A stretch of DNA of 64,000 nucleotides from an uncultured Oscillospiraceae bacterium (GTDB lineage: Bacteria; Bacillota; Clostridia; Oscillospirales; Ruminococcaceae). The notes under the pieces are model-generated. The model was not told the origin of the DNA. It was given only the letters and a program-made list of their open reading frames with translations, and did no database searches. The translations under genes and the position numbers were made by a program. Below are positions 19,857 through 29,791 of this stretch, in pieces; within the stretch, counting starts at the first letter, position 1; each line of letters starts with the position of its first letter. The stretch spans positions 1 through 64,000 of the forward strand of contig CAJFOJ010000036.1 of NCBI GenBank assembly GCA_904396495.1, in the 5' to 3' direction.

Positions 19857-21575
19857 TTATAAAAATATTTTGTCGGTTTGGGCATTCCCCAATATATCGG
19901 TACACCGGTAATTAAATAAGACTGCTGTCTCAATTTGTTCGCCGGTAAAAGGATCAAACGGAAAGATCTCCAGATGGGCCATTTTATAGACCTGTTTTGG
20001 GTCGAGGCCGTGGTATTCCTCTAAGAGAGTTCCCGCTTCCAGCTCTCTACGGTAGAAGGCGTATACCTCTTCCCTCCTCGAGACAGTCAAATCCTCCTGA
20101 AGCCAAGCAGGCAATTTTTTAGCTTTTTCGTGGGAATAAAGATCAAACTTCATGAGCCAACGAAGCCTATCCCCGTCAACTCCCGGTAATCCCATGCCAA
20201 ATTCATACAATATATCGTACTGCTCCACTTTAGAATGAGGGCGCAAATGGTATTCCTTTTGCCGGTAAAAACAGCGAAAGCATTCATAAAAATCAAATGG
20301 AGACGGTGTCAATTCCACTAAATAGTCAAGGCTTTTTTGAAACCGGTTAGAATTGTAATAGGTTTCCACCAGTTCCTCAATGCCCTTGAGCCTGAGCATG
20401 TCCGCAAAAGGCAAATCCCTTGTAAACAGCGTTTCATAGGGTGCTTCATCCCGGCAAACGATTCCAAACTCCCCTTGCTGTTCCCGAAGTCCGGAGCCCT
20501 TTAAAAGCTTTAAAAATCCCAGTTGAAACTGATCGGGATGCAATTTATATACATCATTAAAAGAATGCCCAAAACTCTCAAAATTTTCATATGGCAGCCC
20601 GGCAATCAAATCCAAATGCAGGTGGATGTTCTTTCCCTTTTTAAGTTTTCTCACCACCTGACCAATATCGCTAAATGCACCCTTGCGGTCGATGGCCCTT
20701 AACGTTTTCAAATTTGTGGACTGCACGCCGATTTCAAGCTGAAACAGCCCCGGGCGGACCCGATTCAAAAAATCCGTCATTTCATCGGTAAGCAAATCAG
20801 CTGCAAGCTCAAAATGAAAATTTGTGACCCCGTTGTCATGCTCAAAAAGGTATCGCCAAATTTCCATAGCGAACTCCCGATTGGCATTAAAAGTCCGATC
20901 CACAAACTTTACCTGCCTTACCTTGTGTTCCAAAAAAAACGAGAGTTCCTTTTTCACCTTAGAAATAGGCTGAAACCGGACACCACTGTCCACAGAAGAG
21001 AGACAATACTGGCAGTGGAAAGGACAGCCACGCTGGGCTTCATAATATAAAATCCGATTTTCATACAAATCAAGATCCTGGTACACAAATGGAAGTTTCC
21101 CCAAATCGAGAGGCTTTGCCGGGGTATTGCGAACAATTTGTCCATTTTTTTTATAAATTAGAGAAGGAACGTCATGCAGCGGCGTCCTACTTTCCAAAGC
21201 AAGACAAAGCTGCGAAAAGGATTCCTCCCCTTCTCCATACAATACAAAATCAGCAGCGGTTTCCCTCAAAATTTGTTCGCCGTCAAAGCTTACTTCCGGT
21301 CCGCCCAGAGCAATCAACGCCTGTGGCAAAACCTTTTTGAGATTTTCCATTAAGCGTTTGATGATCCCAATATTCCAAATGTAACAGGAAAAGCCAATTA
21401 ATTCCGGCTGCCGGTAATAAATTTCTTCCAAGATCAAATCCTCAGACTGATTGATGGTGTATTCTTGAATCTCGCATTCGATGCCATACTGCTCTTTGGC
21501 GAACTGTCCAAGCGACCGAACTGCTAAACAGGAGTGTATAAATTTTGCGTTGATTCCGACCAGAAGTTTTTTCAT
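19857..21575 (-). CDS. B12-binding-domain radical SAM protein (DUF4080-type)
   Basis: N-terminal B12-binding-like fold (GFSCYIWNIGIIKRLMENLKKVLPQALIALGGPEVS), CPFHCQYCLSS radical SAM CxxxCxxC, DUF4080-like C-terminus. Confidence 0.85.
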   Translation of the reverse strand: MKKLLVGINAKFIHSCLAVRSLGQFAKEQYGIECEIQEYTINQSEDLILEEIYYRQPELIGFSCYIWNIGIIKRLMENLKKVLPQALIALGGPEVSFDGEQILRETAADFVLYGEGEESFSQLCLALESRTPLHDVPSLIYKKNGQIVRNTPAKPLDLGKLPFVYQDLDLYENRILYYEAQRGCPFHCQYCLSSVDSGVRFQPISKVKKELSFFLEHKVRQVKFVDRTFNANREFAMEIWRYLFEHDNGVTNFHFELAADLLTDEMTDFLNRVRPGLFQLEIGVQSTNLKTLRAIDRKGAFSDIGQVVRKLKKGKNIHLHLDLIAGLPYENFESFGHSFNDVYKLHPDQFQLGFLKLLKGSGLREQQGEFGIVCRDEAPYETLFTRDLPFADMLRLKGIEELVETYYNSNRFQKSLDYLVELTPSPFDFYECFRCFYRQKEYHLRPHSKVEQYDILYEFGMGLPGVDGDRLRWLMKFDLYSHEKAKKLPAWLQEDLTVSRREEVYAFYRRELEAGTLLEEYHGLDPKQVYKMAHLEIFPFDPFTGEQIETAVLFNYRCTDILGNAQTDKIFL

Positions 21576-21821
21576 ACCGTTGACCTTTCCCTGTCAATTT
21601 TATATAATCTAACCTTCTTAAGTGTGAGCTGATTCAATTGCCACAGTATTTGTATGTGTCACAAAAAATTGGGCATTCATTTAACTGTTTTTCGATAATA
21701 TCTCTTCTGCCGCCTTTGAAAACATTATAACACACCATCTGAGATAAAACAAAAAAATTAATCCGGAAATAACCACCTCAAATAATTTCCAAGATATTCC
21801 TCATTCATAAATTATTTACAT

Positions 21822-21852
21822 AATATATTTTAGAATTTTTCTAAAATATATT
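21822..21852. repeat. Perfect AT-rich inverted repeat overlapping the rubrerythrin -35 box (candidate operator)
   Basis: AATATATTTTAGAA-ttt-TTCTAAAATATATT; 14-bp arms, 3-nt spacer. Confidence 0.8.
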
Positions 21853-21879
21853 GACAACTATTTTCAATGGCGCTATAAT
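21851..21879 (+). promoter_or_regulatory. Consensus sigma-A promoter of the rubrerythrin gene
   Basis: TTGACA-N17-TATAAT, exact consensus. Confidence 0.9.
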
Positions 21880-21932
21880 AAATCCATAGTTCGAAAGAAC
21901 CAAGAAAAAATCAATTTTTGGAGGATTTGGAT

Positions 21933-22478
21933 ATGAAAAAGTTTATTTGTAAAATCTGTGGTTATGTTTATGAAGGTGAAGCGGCTCCCGAAAAATGCCC
22001 TCAGTGTGGCGCCCCTGCTTCTAAATTTGAAGAGCAGACCGGTTCTATGGTCTGGGCGGACGAGCACCGCATCGGCGTTGCCGAAGGCGTTGATCCTGAG
22101 ATCGTCGAGGGCTTGCGCATGAACTTCACCGGCGAATGCACTGAAGTTGGTATGTATCTCGCCATGTCCCGCCAAGCCATCCGCGAAGGCTACCCCGAAA
22201 TTGGCGCCTTCTATCAGCAGGCCGCTTACGAAGAAGCAGAGCACGCCGCAAAATTCGCGGAACTTTTGGGCGAAGTTGTCACCAACTCCACCAAAAAGAA
22301 CTTGGAACTTCGCGTCGCCGCTGAAAACGGCGCCACCGCCGGCAAATTTGAACTGGCAAAGAAAGCGAAAGCCCTCAACTTGGACGCTATCCACGACACT
22401 GTTCACGAGATGGCGAAAGACGAAGCTCGTCACGGCTGTGGTTTTGAAGGCCTCTTAAAGAGATACTTCGGTAAATAA
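21933..22478 (+). CDS. Rubrerythrin family protein with N-terminal rubredoxin domain (reverse-rubrerythrin architecture)
   Basis: [28 protein letters not shown] rubredoxin-like domain, then a diiron domain with EEAEHAA and DEARHG. ATG 21933 preceded by GGAGG. Confidence 0.9.
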   Translation: MKKFICKICGYVYEGEAAPEKCPQCGAPASKFEEQTGSMVWADEHRIGVAEGVDPEIVEGLRMNFTGECTEVGMYLAMSRQAIREGYPEIGAFYQQAAYEEAEHAAKFAELLGEVVTNSTKKNLELRVAAENGATAGKFELAKKAKALNLDAIHDTVHEMAKDEARHGCGFEGLLKRYFGK

Positions 22479-22491
22479 TTTTTGGTTTCTC

Positions 22492-22527
22492 AAAAAACGG
22501 AACGAAAAGATTTCGTTCCGTTTTTTT
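22492..22527 (+). terminator. Intrinsic terminator of the rubrerythrin gene
   Basis: aaaaaacggaacgaaaagatttcgttccgttttttt. Confidence 0.88.
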
Positions 22528-22584
22528 GTATAAATGACGGTTTTTCTCCTAGAAAAATACTTTGAATTTATGCAGAATATCTTC

Positions 22585-22613
22585 TTGACAAATAATTCTA
22601 TCTGTCGTATACT
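22585..22613 (+). promoter_or_regulatory. Sigma-A promoter of the leu operon leader
   Basis: TTGACA-N17-TATACT. Confidence 0.82.
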
Positions 22614-22629
22614 AATTATCAATATGAAA

Positions 22630-22904
22630 ATGCTTTGACAGGGAAAAAGTATCCTGCCTTTGGAGTTTCAGAGAGCTGCCGGTTGGTGAGAGGCAGTACC
22701 CGGGATGATACAACTGGCCCTTGAGCAGCCGCCTGAACGCAGAAGTCTGTCAGTAGGAGCGGACGGGATCTCCGCCGTTATCAGAGGAGCAGTATTCGCC
22801 TTTACCGGCTGATGCGATAGAGTGGGTGCAGTTGCGCCAATGAGAATGGTACCGCGGAAGTTACGCTTTCGTTTCTTGATAACAGGAAACGAAAGCGTTT
22901 TTTG
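22630..22904 (+). ncRNA. T-box leader (leucine) upstream of leuA
   Basis: Stem I-like cagagagctgccggttggtgagaggcagta; candidate specifier CTG (22714-22716) followed by 4 nt and TTGAGC; T-box core TGAGAATGGTACCGCGG (22841-22857); terminator cgctttcgtttc...gaaacgaaagcgtttttt. Confidence 0.93.
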
Positions 22905-22982
22905 TTACCAAAAAACCGTTCCAATCGTATCATTACTGGAAAAAGAATCACCACAACAGCTCAGAAAGGAAGGCTGGCAGTA

Positions 22983-24647
22983 ATGAAAAACGCAAGCAAA
23001 TATCAACGGGGATATTTCCTTCCCCCAACCTGTGAAATGAAATGGGCCAAGAAAGACTACATTGACAAAGCTCCCATTTGGTGCAGCGTTGACCTTCGGG
23101 ACGGCAATCAGTCCCTCATCATCCCCATGAGTTTGGAAGAAAAAATAGAATTCTTTAAACTGCTGGTAAAAGTGGGCTTTAAGGAAATTGAGGTGGGCTT
23201 TCCTGCCGCCTCCGAGACGGAATACACCTTTTTGCGAACCCTTATCGAACAAGACCTCATTCCCGACGACGTGACCATCCAAGTCCTCACCCAGTCGAGG
23301 GAGCACATCATCAAAAAAACCTTTGAGGCCTTAAAGGGTGCGAAACATGCCATTGTCCACCTGTATAACTCTACCTCAGTGGCTCAGCGGGAACAGGTCT
23401 TTAAAAAATCTAAGAAAGAGATTATTGAAATTGCCGTTTCCGGCGCCAAGTTATTTGACAAGTTCGCCGCCGAAACCGAAGGAAACTTTCTGTATGAATA
23501 CTCCCCCGAAAGCTTCACCGGTACCGAGATGGAATTTGCTTTGGAAATCTGCAACGCAGTACTGGACGTCTGGAAGCCCACACCTGACAGAAAAGTCATC
23601 GTTAACCTCCCCGTCACCGTTTCTATGTCGATGCCTCATGTTTACGCCAATCAAGTGGAATTCATGTGCGACAACTTAAAATACCGGGAAAACGTCATCG
23701 TCTCCCTCCACCCCCACAACGACCGGGGCTGTGCGGTGGCCGATTCGGAGCTGGGACTTTTGGCGGGTGCCGACCGCATCGAAGGGACTTTGTTTGGCAA
23801 CGGCGAGCGCACCGGCAACGTAGATATTATCACCCTGGCCCTCAACATGTACTCCCACGGCGTCGATCCAAAGCTCGACTTCTCCAATCTTCCCGAGATC
23901 ACCGAACTGTATGAGCGTGTCACCCGGATGCATGTCTATGAGCGCCAGCCCTACAGCGGTCAGCTTGTATTCGCCGCTTTCTCTGGCTCTCATCAGGATG
24001 CCATCGCCAAGGGGATGAAGTGGCGGGAAGAAAATCACTGCGACACCTGGACCGTCCCCTACCTTCCTTTGGATCCCAAGGATGTGGGCCGCGTTTACGA
24101 GACCGATGTCATTCGCATCAACAGCCAGTCGGGAAAGGGCGGTATCGGCTACCTGATGGAACAGAACTTCGGCTACGATCTGCCGCCGAAAATGCGGGAA
24201 GACTTCGGTTACGCCGTCAAGAGCGTCTCCGACCATCTCCACAAAGAGCTCATGCCAGACGAGGTTTTGGACATATTCCAAAAAGAATATGTCAATGTCA
24301 ACAATCCCATCAAGCTGATCGACTACCACTTTACCCGTAATGGCGACGTAAAAGTAGATTTGACCATCGACGTAAACGGCGAGACACAATCCCTCCACGG
24401 CAAAGGAAACGGCCGCTTGGACGCTGTCAGTAACGCCATCAAGGAGAACCTCTCCATTCAATACACAAACCTCACCTATAAGGAACATGCATTACAGGAA
24501 GGCTCCGGCGCACAGGCAGTCGCCTATGTGGGCATCACCGCCCCCAACGGAAAAACGGTTTGGGGTGCCGGTATCCACGACGATATTATTGCCGCTTCCA
24601 TCCAAGCGTTGTTCAGCGCAATCAACCGCATGCAGCCAGAAGGCTAA
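22983..24647 (+). CDS. leuA: 2-isopropylmalate synthase
   Basis: WCSVDLRDGNQSLIIPMSLEEKIEFFKLLVKVGFKEIEVGFPAAS; LHPHNDRGCAVADSELGLLAGADRIEGTLFGNGERTGNVD. ATG at 22983. Confidence 0.95.
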   Translation: MKNASKYQRGYFLPPTCEMKWAKKDYIDKAPIWCSVDLRDGNQSLIIPMSLEEKIEFFKLLVKVGFKEIEVGFPAASETEYTFLRTLIEQDLIPDDVTIQVLTQSREHIIKKTFEALKGAKHAIVHLYNSTSVAQREQVFKKSKKEIIEIAVSGAKLFDKFAAETEGNFLYEYSPESFTGTEMEFALEICNAVLDVWKPTPDRKVIVNLPVTVSMSMPHVYANQVEFMCDNLKYRENVIVSLHPHNDRGCAVADSELGLLAGADRIEGTLFGNGERTGNVDIITLALNMYSHGVDPKLDFSNLPEITELYERVTRMHVYERQPYSGQLVFAAFSGSHQDAIAKGMKWREENHCDTWTVPYLPLDPKDVGRVYETDVIRINSQSGKGGIGYLMEQNFGYDLPPKMREDFGYAVKSVSDHLHKELMPDEVLDIFQKEYVNVNNPIKLIDYHFTRNGDVKVDLTIDVNGETQSLHGKGNGRLDAVSNAIKENLSIQYTNLTYKEHALQEGSGAQAVAYVGITAPNGKTVWGAGIHDDIIAASIQALFSAINRMQPEG

Positions 24648-24674
24648 TCTCATAGAAAGGCAGGAAATCCACCC

Positions 24675-25928
24675 ATGGCAATGACAATGACACAAAAAAT
24701 TTTAGCGGCCCACGCCGGGCTTCCAGAGGTGAAACCCGGCCAGCTCATCAAGGCGAAGCTCGATATGGTGTTGGGAAACGACATCACCTCCCCCGTAGCC
24801 ATCAACGAATTCAACAAAGCCGGATTTCAGGATGTTTTCGACACTGAAAAAATTTCCCTGGTTATGGACCACTTTGCCCCTAATAAGGATATTAAGGCGG
24901 CCCAGCAGTGCAAGCAGTGCCGTACTTTCGCAAAAAGCTTCAACATTAAAAACTACTACGATGTAGGAGAAATGGGCATTGAACACGCTCTTCTCCCCGA
25001 AAAAGGCCTGGTAGCCCCTGGAGAACTGATTATCGGCGCCGATTCTCACACCTGCACCTACGGTGCTTTGGGCGCTTTCTCCACTGGTGTCGGCTCCACC
25101 GACATGGCCGCAGGCATGGCCACCGGGGAAGCCTGGTTCAAGGTTCCCTCGGCCATTCAATTCAACCTGACCGGCAAGCTGCAAAAATGGGTCAGCGGTA
25201 AAGATGTGATCCTCCACATCATCGGCATGATTGGTGTGGACGGCGCCCTCTATAAATCCATGGAGTTCACCGGCGAAGGCTTAAAAAACCTCACCATGGA
25301 CGATCGGCTCTGCATGGCCAACATGGCCATCGAGGCGGGGGCTAAAAACGGCATCTTCGATGTGGATGAAACCACCCTTGCATACGTCAAAGGCCGCGTT
25401 AACCGCCCCTTTAACACCTATAAAGCTGACCCTGACGCCGAGTACGAGCAGGTTATCAATATCGACCTTTCGAAGATCACTCCCACCGTTTCCTTCCCCC
25501 ATCTGCCGGAAAATACCAAGACCTTTGACGAAATCGGGGACGTACCCATCGACCAGGTTGTGATTGGTTCCTGCACCAATGGCCGTCTTTCCGACATGGC
25601 AACAGCAGCGGAAATCCTCAAGGGCAAACACATTGCCGAAAACGTCCGCTGTATCGTCATCCCGGCTACCCAGCAGATTTACAAGGAATCCATGAAGCTG
25701 GGTTACTTGGAGACCTTTATCGATGCCGGCTGCATCGTCTCCACTCCCACCTGCGGCCCTTGTCTGGGCGGCTATATGGGGATTTTGGCGGAGGGTGAGC
25801 GCGCTGTTGCCACCACCAACCGCAATTTTGTTGGCCGGATGGGCCACGTGGATTCGGAAGTGTACCTCGCAAGCCCCGCGGTGGCGGCTGCTTCCGCCAT
25901 TGCAGGTAAAATTGCAAAACCGGAATAA
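24675..25928 (+). CDS. leuC: 3-isopropylmalate dehydratase large subunit
   Basis: [52 protein letters not shown] (Fe-S ligands). Confidence 0.95.
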   Translation: MAMTMTQKILAAHAGLPEVKPGQLIKAKLDMVLGNDITSPVAINEFNKAGFQDVFDTEKISLVMDHFAPNKDIKAAQQCKQCRTFAKSFNIKNYYDVGEMGIEHALLPEKGLVAPGELIIGADSHTCTYGALGAFSTGVGSTDMAAGMATGEAWFKVPSAIQFNLTGKLQKWVSGKDVILHIIGMIGVDGALYKSMEFTGEGLKNLTMDDRLCMANMAIEAGAKNGIFDVDETTLAYVKGRVNRPFNTYKADPDAEYEQVINIDLSKITPTVSFPHLPENTKTFDEIGDVPIDQVVIGSCTNGRLSDMATAAEILKGKHIAENVRCIVIPATQQIYKESMKLGYLETFIDAGCIVSTPTCGPCLGGYMGILAEGERAVATTNRNFVGRMGHVDSEVYLASPAVAAASAIAGKIAKPE

Positions 25929-26120
25929 TTTCTATTTGCCAGACCTCCTTGCAGCGGCGTGAAACAAGACGCTCAAAAAGCAGTTTCACTGCCGCCGCCC
26001 ACAAGGCGGAGCGAATATCGTCTGCAAGTTCTTTTAAAGTAAACTTTGACTTTATAAAATCGGACGGAGGAATCCTAGATTCCAGACCCGTCCCACCCCT
26101 TCAGAAAGGATTTGACTGCC

Positions 26121-26603
26121 ATGAATACCAAAGGCTTTGCCCATAAATTTGGGGACAACGTGGATACCGACGTCATCATCCCCGCCCGCTACCTGAACAC
26201 GGCCGACCACAAAGAACTGGCCTCTCATTGCATGGAAGACATCGACAAGGATTTTACAAAAAAAGTGAAAACCTCCGATATTATTGTTGCCGGCTACAAC
26301 TTCGGCTGCGGCTCCTCCCGGGAGCACGCCCCCATCGCCATCAAGGCCGCCGGGGTCTCCTGCGTCATCGCTAAAACCTTTGCCCGCATCTTTTACCGCA
26401 ATGCTATCAATATCGGCCTCGCTATTTTGGAGTGTGAGGAGGCAAGCGAAAAAATTGCCGACGGCGATGAGGTCGCCATCGACTTCGACACCGGCGTCAT
26501 CACCAATGTGACGAAAAACGAAACCTACCAGGCCCAGCCTTTTCCCGACTTCATCAAGGACATCATTAACAAAGGCGGCCTGTTAAATTCAATAAAAAAG
26601 TAG
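26121..26603 (+). CDS. leuD: 3-isopropylmalate dehydratase small subunit
   Basis: [44 protein letters not shown]. Confidence 0.95.
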   Translation: MNTKGFAHKFGDNVDTDVIIPARYLNTADHKELASHCMEDIDKDFTKKVKTSDIIVAGYNFGCGSSREHAPIAIKAAGVSCVIAKTFARIFYRNAINIGLAILECEEASEKIADGDEVAIDFDTGVITNVTKNETYQAQPFPDFIKDIINKGGLLNSIKK

Positions 26604-26619
26604 AGGAAAGGAAGTCATT

Positions 26620-27693
26620 TTGATGAACAAAACCATCACCGTCATCAAAGGTGACGGCATTGGCCCGGAAATTGTCACCCAGGCCCTGCGGGTTCTGGAC
26701 AAAATCGCCCAAAAATACGACCACAACTTCACCTATCAAGAAATTGACGCAGGTGGCTGCGCCATCGACAAATACGGCACCTCCCTGCCCGAAGAAAGCC
26801 TAAAAAAATGTCTCGACTGCGATAGCGTTTTGCTGGGAGCCGTCGGCGGGCCAAAATGGGACGGCGTAGACAAAAGCATCCGCCCCGAGGCGGCCCTTTT
26901 GGGGATCCGCTCCGCCATGGGACTGTACGCCAACCTCCGTCCGGCTAAGCTCTTCCCTCAGCTGAGCAGTGCCTCCCCTCTGAAACCTGAAATCGTCACC
27001 CGCGGCATCGATCTTTTAATGGTCCGGGAACTCATCGGCGGCGCATATTTCGGAGACCACATCACCGAGGAGAAAAACGGCGAAAAAGTGGCCACCGATA
27101 TGATGACCTACAGTGAACATGAAATCGAGCGCATCGCCCGCACCGCCTTTAACACCGCCCGCAAGCGGGGCAAACGGGTTATTTCCGTCGATAAAGCAAA
27201 TGTCCTGGACTCCTCCCGCCTGTGGAGGGCTGTCGTCCACCGGGTCGCCAAAGAATACCCCGATGTCACCTGCACCGACATGCTGGTGGACAACACCGCT
27301 ATGCAGCTGGTCAAAGACCCGTCCCAGTTTGACGTAGTCGTCACCGAAAACCTTTTCGGTGACATCCTCTCCGATGAAGCCAGCATGATCACCGGTTCCA
27401 TCGGCATGATCCCCTCTTCGAGTCTGGGAGAAGGCACCCGCGGCATGTATGAACCCATCCACGGTTCCGCCCCCGACATCGCCGGCAAAAACCTCGCTAA
27501 CCCCATCGGCACCATTCTTTCCGCCGCCATGATGCTCAAATACTCCTTCGATATGGACGAGGAATCCGAGGATATTGAAGCAGCCGTTAACAAGGCCCTT
27601 GACGACGGCTACCGCACCGGCGATATCATGAGCGACGGTATGACCCAGGTCACCTGTTCCGAAATGGGCGACAAAATACTTGAAAATATCTAA
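26620..27693 (+). CDS. leuB: 3-isopropylmalate dehydrogenase
   Basis: ITVIKGDGIGPEIVTQALRVLDKIA; FGDILSDEASMITGSIGMIPSSSLG; EPIHGSAPDIAGKNLANPIG. Confidence 0.95.
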   Translation: MMNKTITVIKGDGIGPEIVTQALRVLDKIAQKYDHNFTYQEIDAGGCAIDKYGTSLPEESLKKCLDCDSVLLGAVGGPKWDGVDKSIRPEAALLGIRSAMGLYANLRPAKLFPQLSSASPLKPEIVTRGIDLLMVRELIGGAYFGDHITEEKNGEKVATDMMTYSEHEIERIARTAFNTARKRGKRVISVDKANVLDSSRLWRAVVHRVAKEYPDVTCTDMLVDNTAMQLVKDPSQFDVVVTENLFGDILSDEASMITGSIGMIPSSSLGEGTRGMYEPIHGSAPDIAGKNLANPIGTILSAAMMLKYSFDMDEESEDIEAAVNKALDDGYRTGDIMSDGMTQVTCSEMGDKILENI

Positions 27694-27699
27694 TTTTGG

Positions 27700-27728
27700 T
27701 TGACATGGACTTTTATTTGTGCTATGCT
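27700..27728 (+). promoter_or_regulatory. Sigma-A promoter of the Met T-box leader
   Basis: TTGACA-N17-TATGCT, starting 7 nt after the leuB stop. Confidence 0.78.
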
Positions 27729-27744
27729 TGATTTCAATACCAAA

Positions 27745-28020
27745 ACATTGTGATGGAAAGAGTATTTTGGATACCTGTTTCACAGAGAGTCGTCACTTGG
27801 TGGAAAGCGACAAATAGGCCCAAAAGAAGATGGTTCCGGAATGGCGCACCGAGGTGAGAAAATGCTTAGGCCGCGACAGGATTCGCCTGTTATAGCGATA
27901 CAGTATCCCAAAAGGCGTACTGGACGAGGCTTATTTCCGCGAGGGATAGGCGAAATGAAGTGGTAACACGGGATTTTCCCCGTCTTCATGGCATAAAAGC
28001 CGGAAGACGGGTTTTTTGTT
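27745..28020 (+). ncRNA. T-box leader (methionine) upstream of the DUF6440-like ORF and metY
   Basis: Candidate specifier ATG (27841-27843) in a stem-I context; T-box core aatgaagtggtaacacggg (27953-27971); terminator cccgtcttc...gaagacgggtttttt. Confidence 0.88.
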
Positions 28021-28154
28021 TTTGTCCCAATTTGGCTTTGTGTTTCTGGCCATAGGCTATAGATACTAAATGGATATTGTAGGCAAAATACAGAGTACTT
28101 AGAAGTAGGTGCTCAGAGAACTATGACAAAATTTAAAATCACGGAGGAACATTT

Positions 28155-28316
28155 ATGGAACGTTTTAAGAAAATTTATCAGCAGGGTACGATTGATGTGC
28201 TTGAAATTTGGGTGGATACAGAAACAGGTGTAAATTATGTTTTTCATAGAAATGGAAACGCAGCAGGCTTTACTCCATTACTGGACAAAGAAGGGAAACC
28301 GATAGTAACATCGTAA
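28155..28316 (+). CDS. Small DUF6440-like protein (53 aa), below the ORF-track length cutoff
   Basis: GGAGG RBS then MERFKKIYQQGTIDVLEIWVDTETGVNYVFHRNGNAAGFTPLLDKEGKPIVTS*; the D-x-x-T-G-V-x-Y...G-F-T-P-L-L-D pattern resembles the DUF6440 family. Confidence 0.75.
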   Translation: MERFKKIYQQGTIDVLEIWVDTETGVNYVFHRNGNAAGFTPLLDKEGKPIVTS

Positions 28317-28433
28317 TGCCATAAATATGTACTTGCTTAGGCTACCCCTGTTCTGGAAGTACAAAGCAGCAGTCTAGCCTATTCTTAAAAACAATCCAGC
28401 TGTGAAATAAAGAAAAATTTAGGAGGAACCACT

Positions 28434-29699
28434 ATGAGAGAAGAAACCAAATGTCTGCACGCGGGCTACACTCCCAAAAACGGCGAACCACGCGTCGTTC
28501 CTATCTGCCAGAGTACAACTTATGTGTACGAAAGCACCGATGAAGTGGGGGCCCTTTTTGACCTGACCAAAGACGGGTATTTTTATTCCCGCATTGCCAA
28601 TCCCACTGTCTGCGCCGTCGAAGATAAAATTGCCGCTTTAGAAGGCGGCGTCGGAGCTCTCTGCACCACTTCCGGTCAGGCAGCAAACCTGCTTGCTGTC
28701 CTCAATATCTGTTCCGCTGGCGACAGCATCATCAGCGCTCCTACCATTTATGGCGGAACAATCAATCTCTTTGCCGTCACTTTGAAGCGCTTAGGAATCG
28801 AGTGCATCTTTGTAGATCCCGAAGCTTCTGAAGAGGAAATTCAGAAAGCCTTTAAGCCCAACACCCGTCTCGTTTTTGGTGAAACTATTGCAAATCCCGC
28901 CATCTGTGTCTTTGATATCGAAAAATTCGCCAAAATTGCTCATAAAAACGGTGTACCGCTCATCATTGACAATACCTTCGCCACACCGATTCTCTGCCGT
29001 CCCTTTGAGTTCGGGGCCGATATTGTCACCCACTCCACCACTAAATACATGGATGGCCACGCCGTTCAGGTAGGCGGCGTCATCGTTGACAGCGGAAACT
29101 TCGACTGGACAAACGGCAAATACCCTGAACTCTGTGAACCAGATGAATCTTACCACGGTCTTCGCTATGTGGAGGCTTTCGGAAAATCAGCCTATATTAC
29201 CAAGGCCCGTGTCCAGCTGATGCGCGACTTTGGCGTTTACCCCGGCGCCACAGCGGCATTTTACCTGAACCTGGGGCTGGAAACCTTGGCCGTCCGGATG
29301 GAGCGTTACTGTGAAAACGCTGAGAAAGTCGCCCGTCACTTTGCGGCGTCCGATAAGGTGGAGTCCGTGAGTTATCCTACCCTCGAAACCGACCCTTATC
29401 ACGAGCGCGCAAAAAAATACCTTCCCAAAGGTTGTAGCGGCGTTTTGTCTTTTACCATTAAGGGCGGTCGGGAAAAGGCAGCCAAGTTTATGGACAGTTT
29501 ACAGCTCGCTTCGAATGAGGTCCATGTGGCGGATATCCGCACCTGTGTCCTTCACCCGGCCAGCGCCACTCATCGGCAGCTTACCGACGAACAGCTGGTC
29601 GCCGCCGGCATTAACCCAGGACTCATCCGGTTTTCAGTGGGACTTGAAAACATCAACGATATTATCGAAGATATCGACCAAGCGCTTGCAAAAATTTAA
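28434..29699 (+). CDS. metY: O-acetylhomoserine aminocarboxypropyltransferase / cysteine synthase family (Cys/Met metabolism PLP enzyme)
   Basis: PICQSTTYVYESTDEVGALFDLTKDGYFYSRIANPT; HSTTKYMDGHAVQVGGVIVD; length and motifs of MetY. Confidence 0.88.
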   Translation: MREETKCLHAGYTPKNGEPRVVPICQSTTYVYESTDEVGALFDLTKDGYFYSRIANPTVCAVEDKIAALEGGVGALCTTSGQAANLLAVLNICSAGDSIISAPTIYGGTINLFAVTLKRLGIECIFVDPEASEEEIQKAFKPNTRLVFGETIANPAICVFDIEKFAKIAHKNGVPLIIDNTFATPILCRPFEFGADIVTHSTTKYMDGHAVQVGGVIVDSGNFDWTNGKYPELCEPDESYHGLRYVEAFGKSAYITKARVQLMRDFGVYPGATAAFYLNLGLETLAVRMERYCENAEKVARHFAASDKVESVSYPTLETDPYHERAKKYLPKGCSGVLSFTIKGGREKAAKFMDSLQLASNEVHVADIRTCVLHPASATHRQLTDEQLVAAGINPGLIRFSVGLENINDIIEDIDQALAKI

Positions 29700-29711
29700 C
29701 GTGGGTACAAT

Positions 29712-29742
29712 AAAAAGAGGCGGGAGTTTCCCGTCTCTTTTT
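29712..29742 (+). terminator. Intrinsic terminator of metY
   Basis: aaaaagaggcgggagtttcccgtctcttttt. Confidence 0.85.
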
Positions 29743-29791
29743 ATGATCTTTTTTATACCTATCATCCGGCCAACACTCAATATTTTTCAGT

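Noticed and set aside
21873-22433. 186-aa minus-strand ORF exactly opposite rubrerythrin
   Set aside because: Codon-bias shadow of a well-supported gene; no RBS, promoter or recognisable family.
23676-24488. 270-aa minus-strand ORF antisense to leuA (similar long ones at 25281-25847, 27016-27783 and 45307-46116)
   Set aside because: Overlap strongly conserved CDS on the other strand, low-complexity Gly/Val-rich or His-rich translations, no RBS; antisense shadows.
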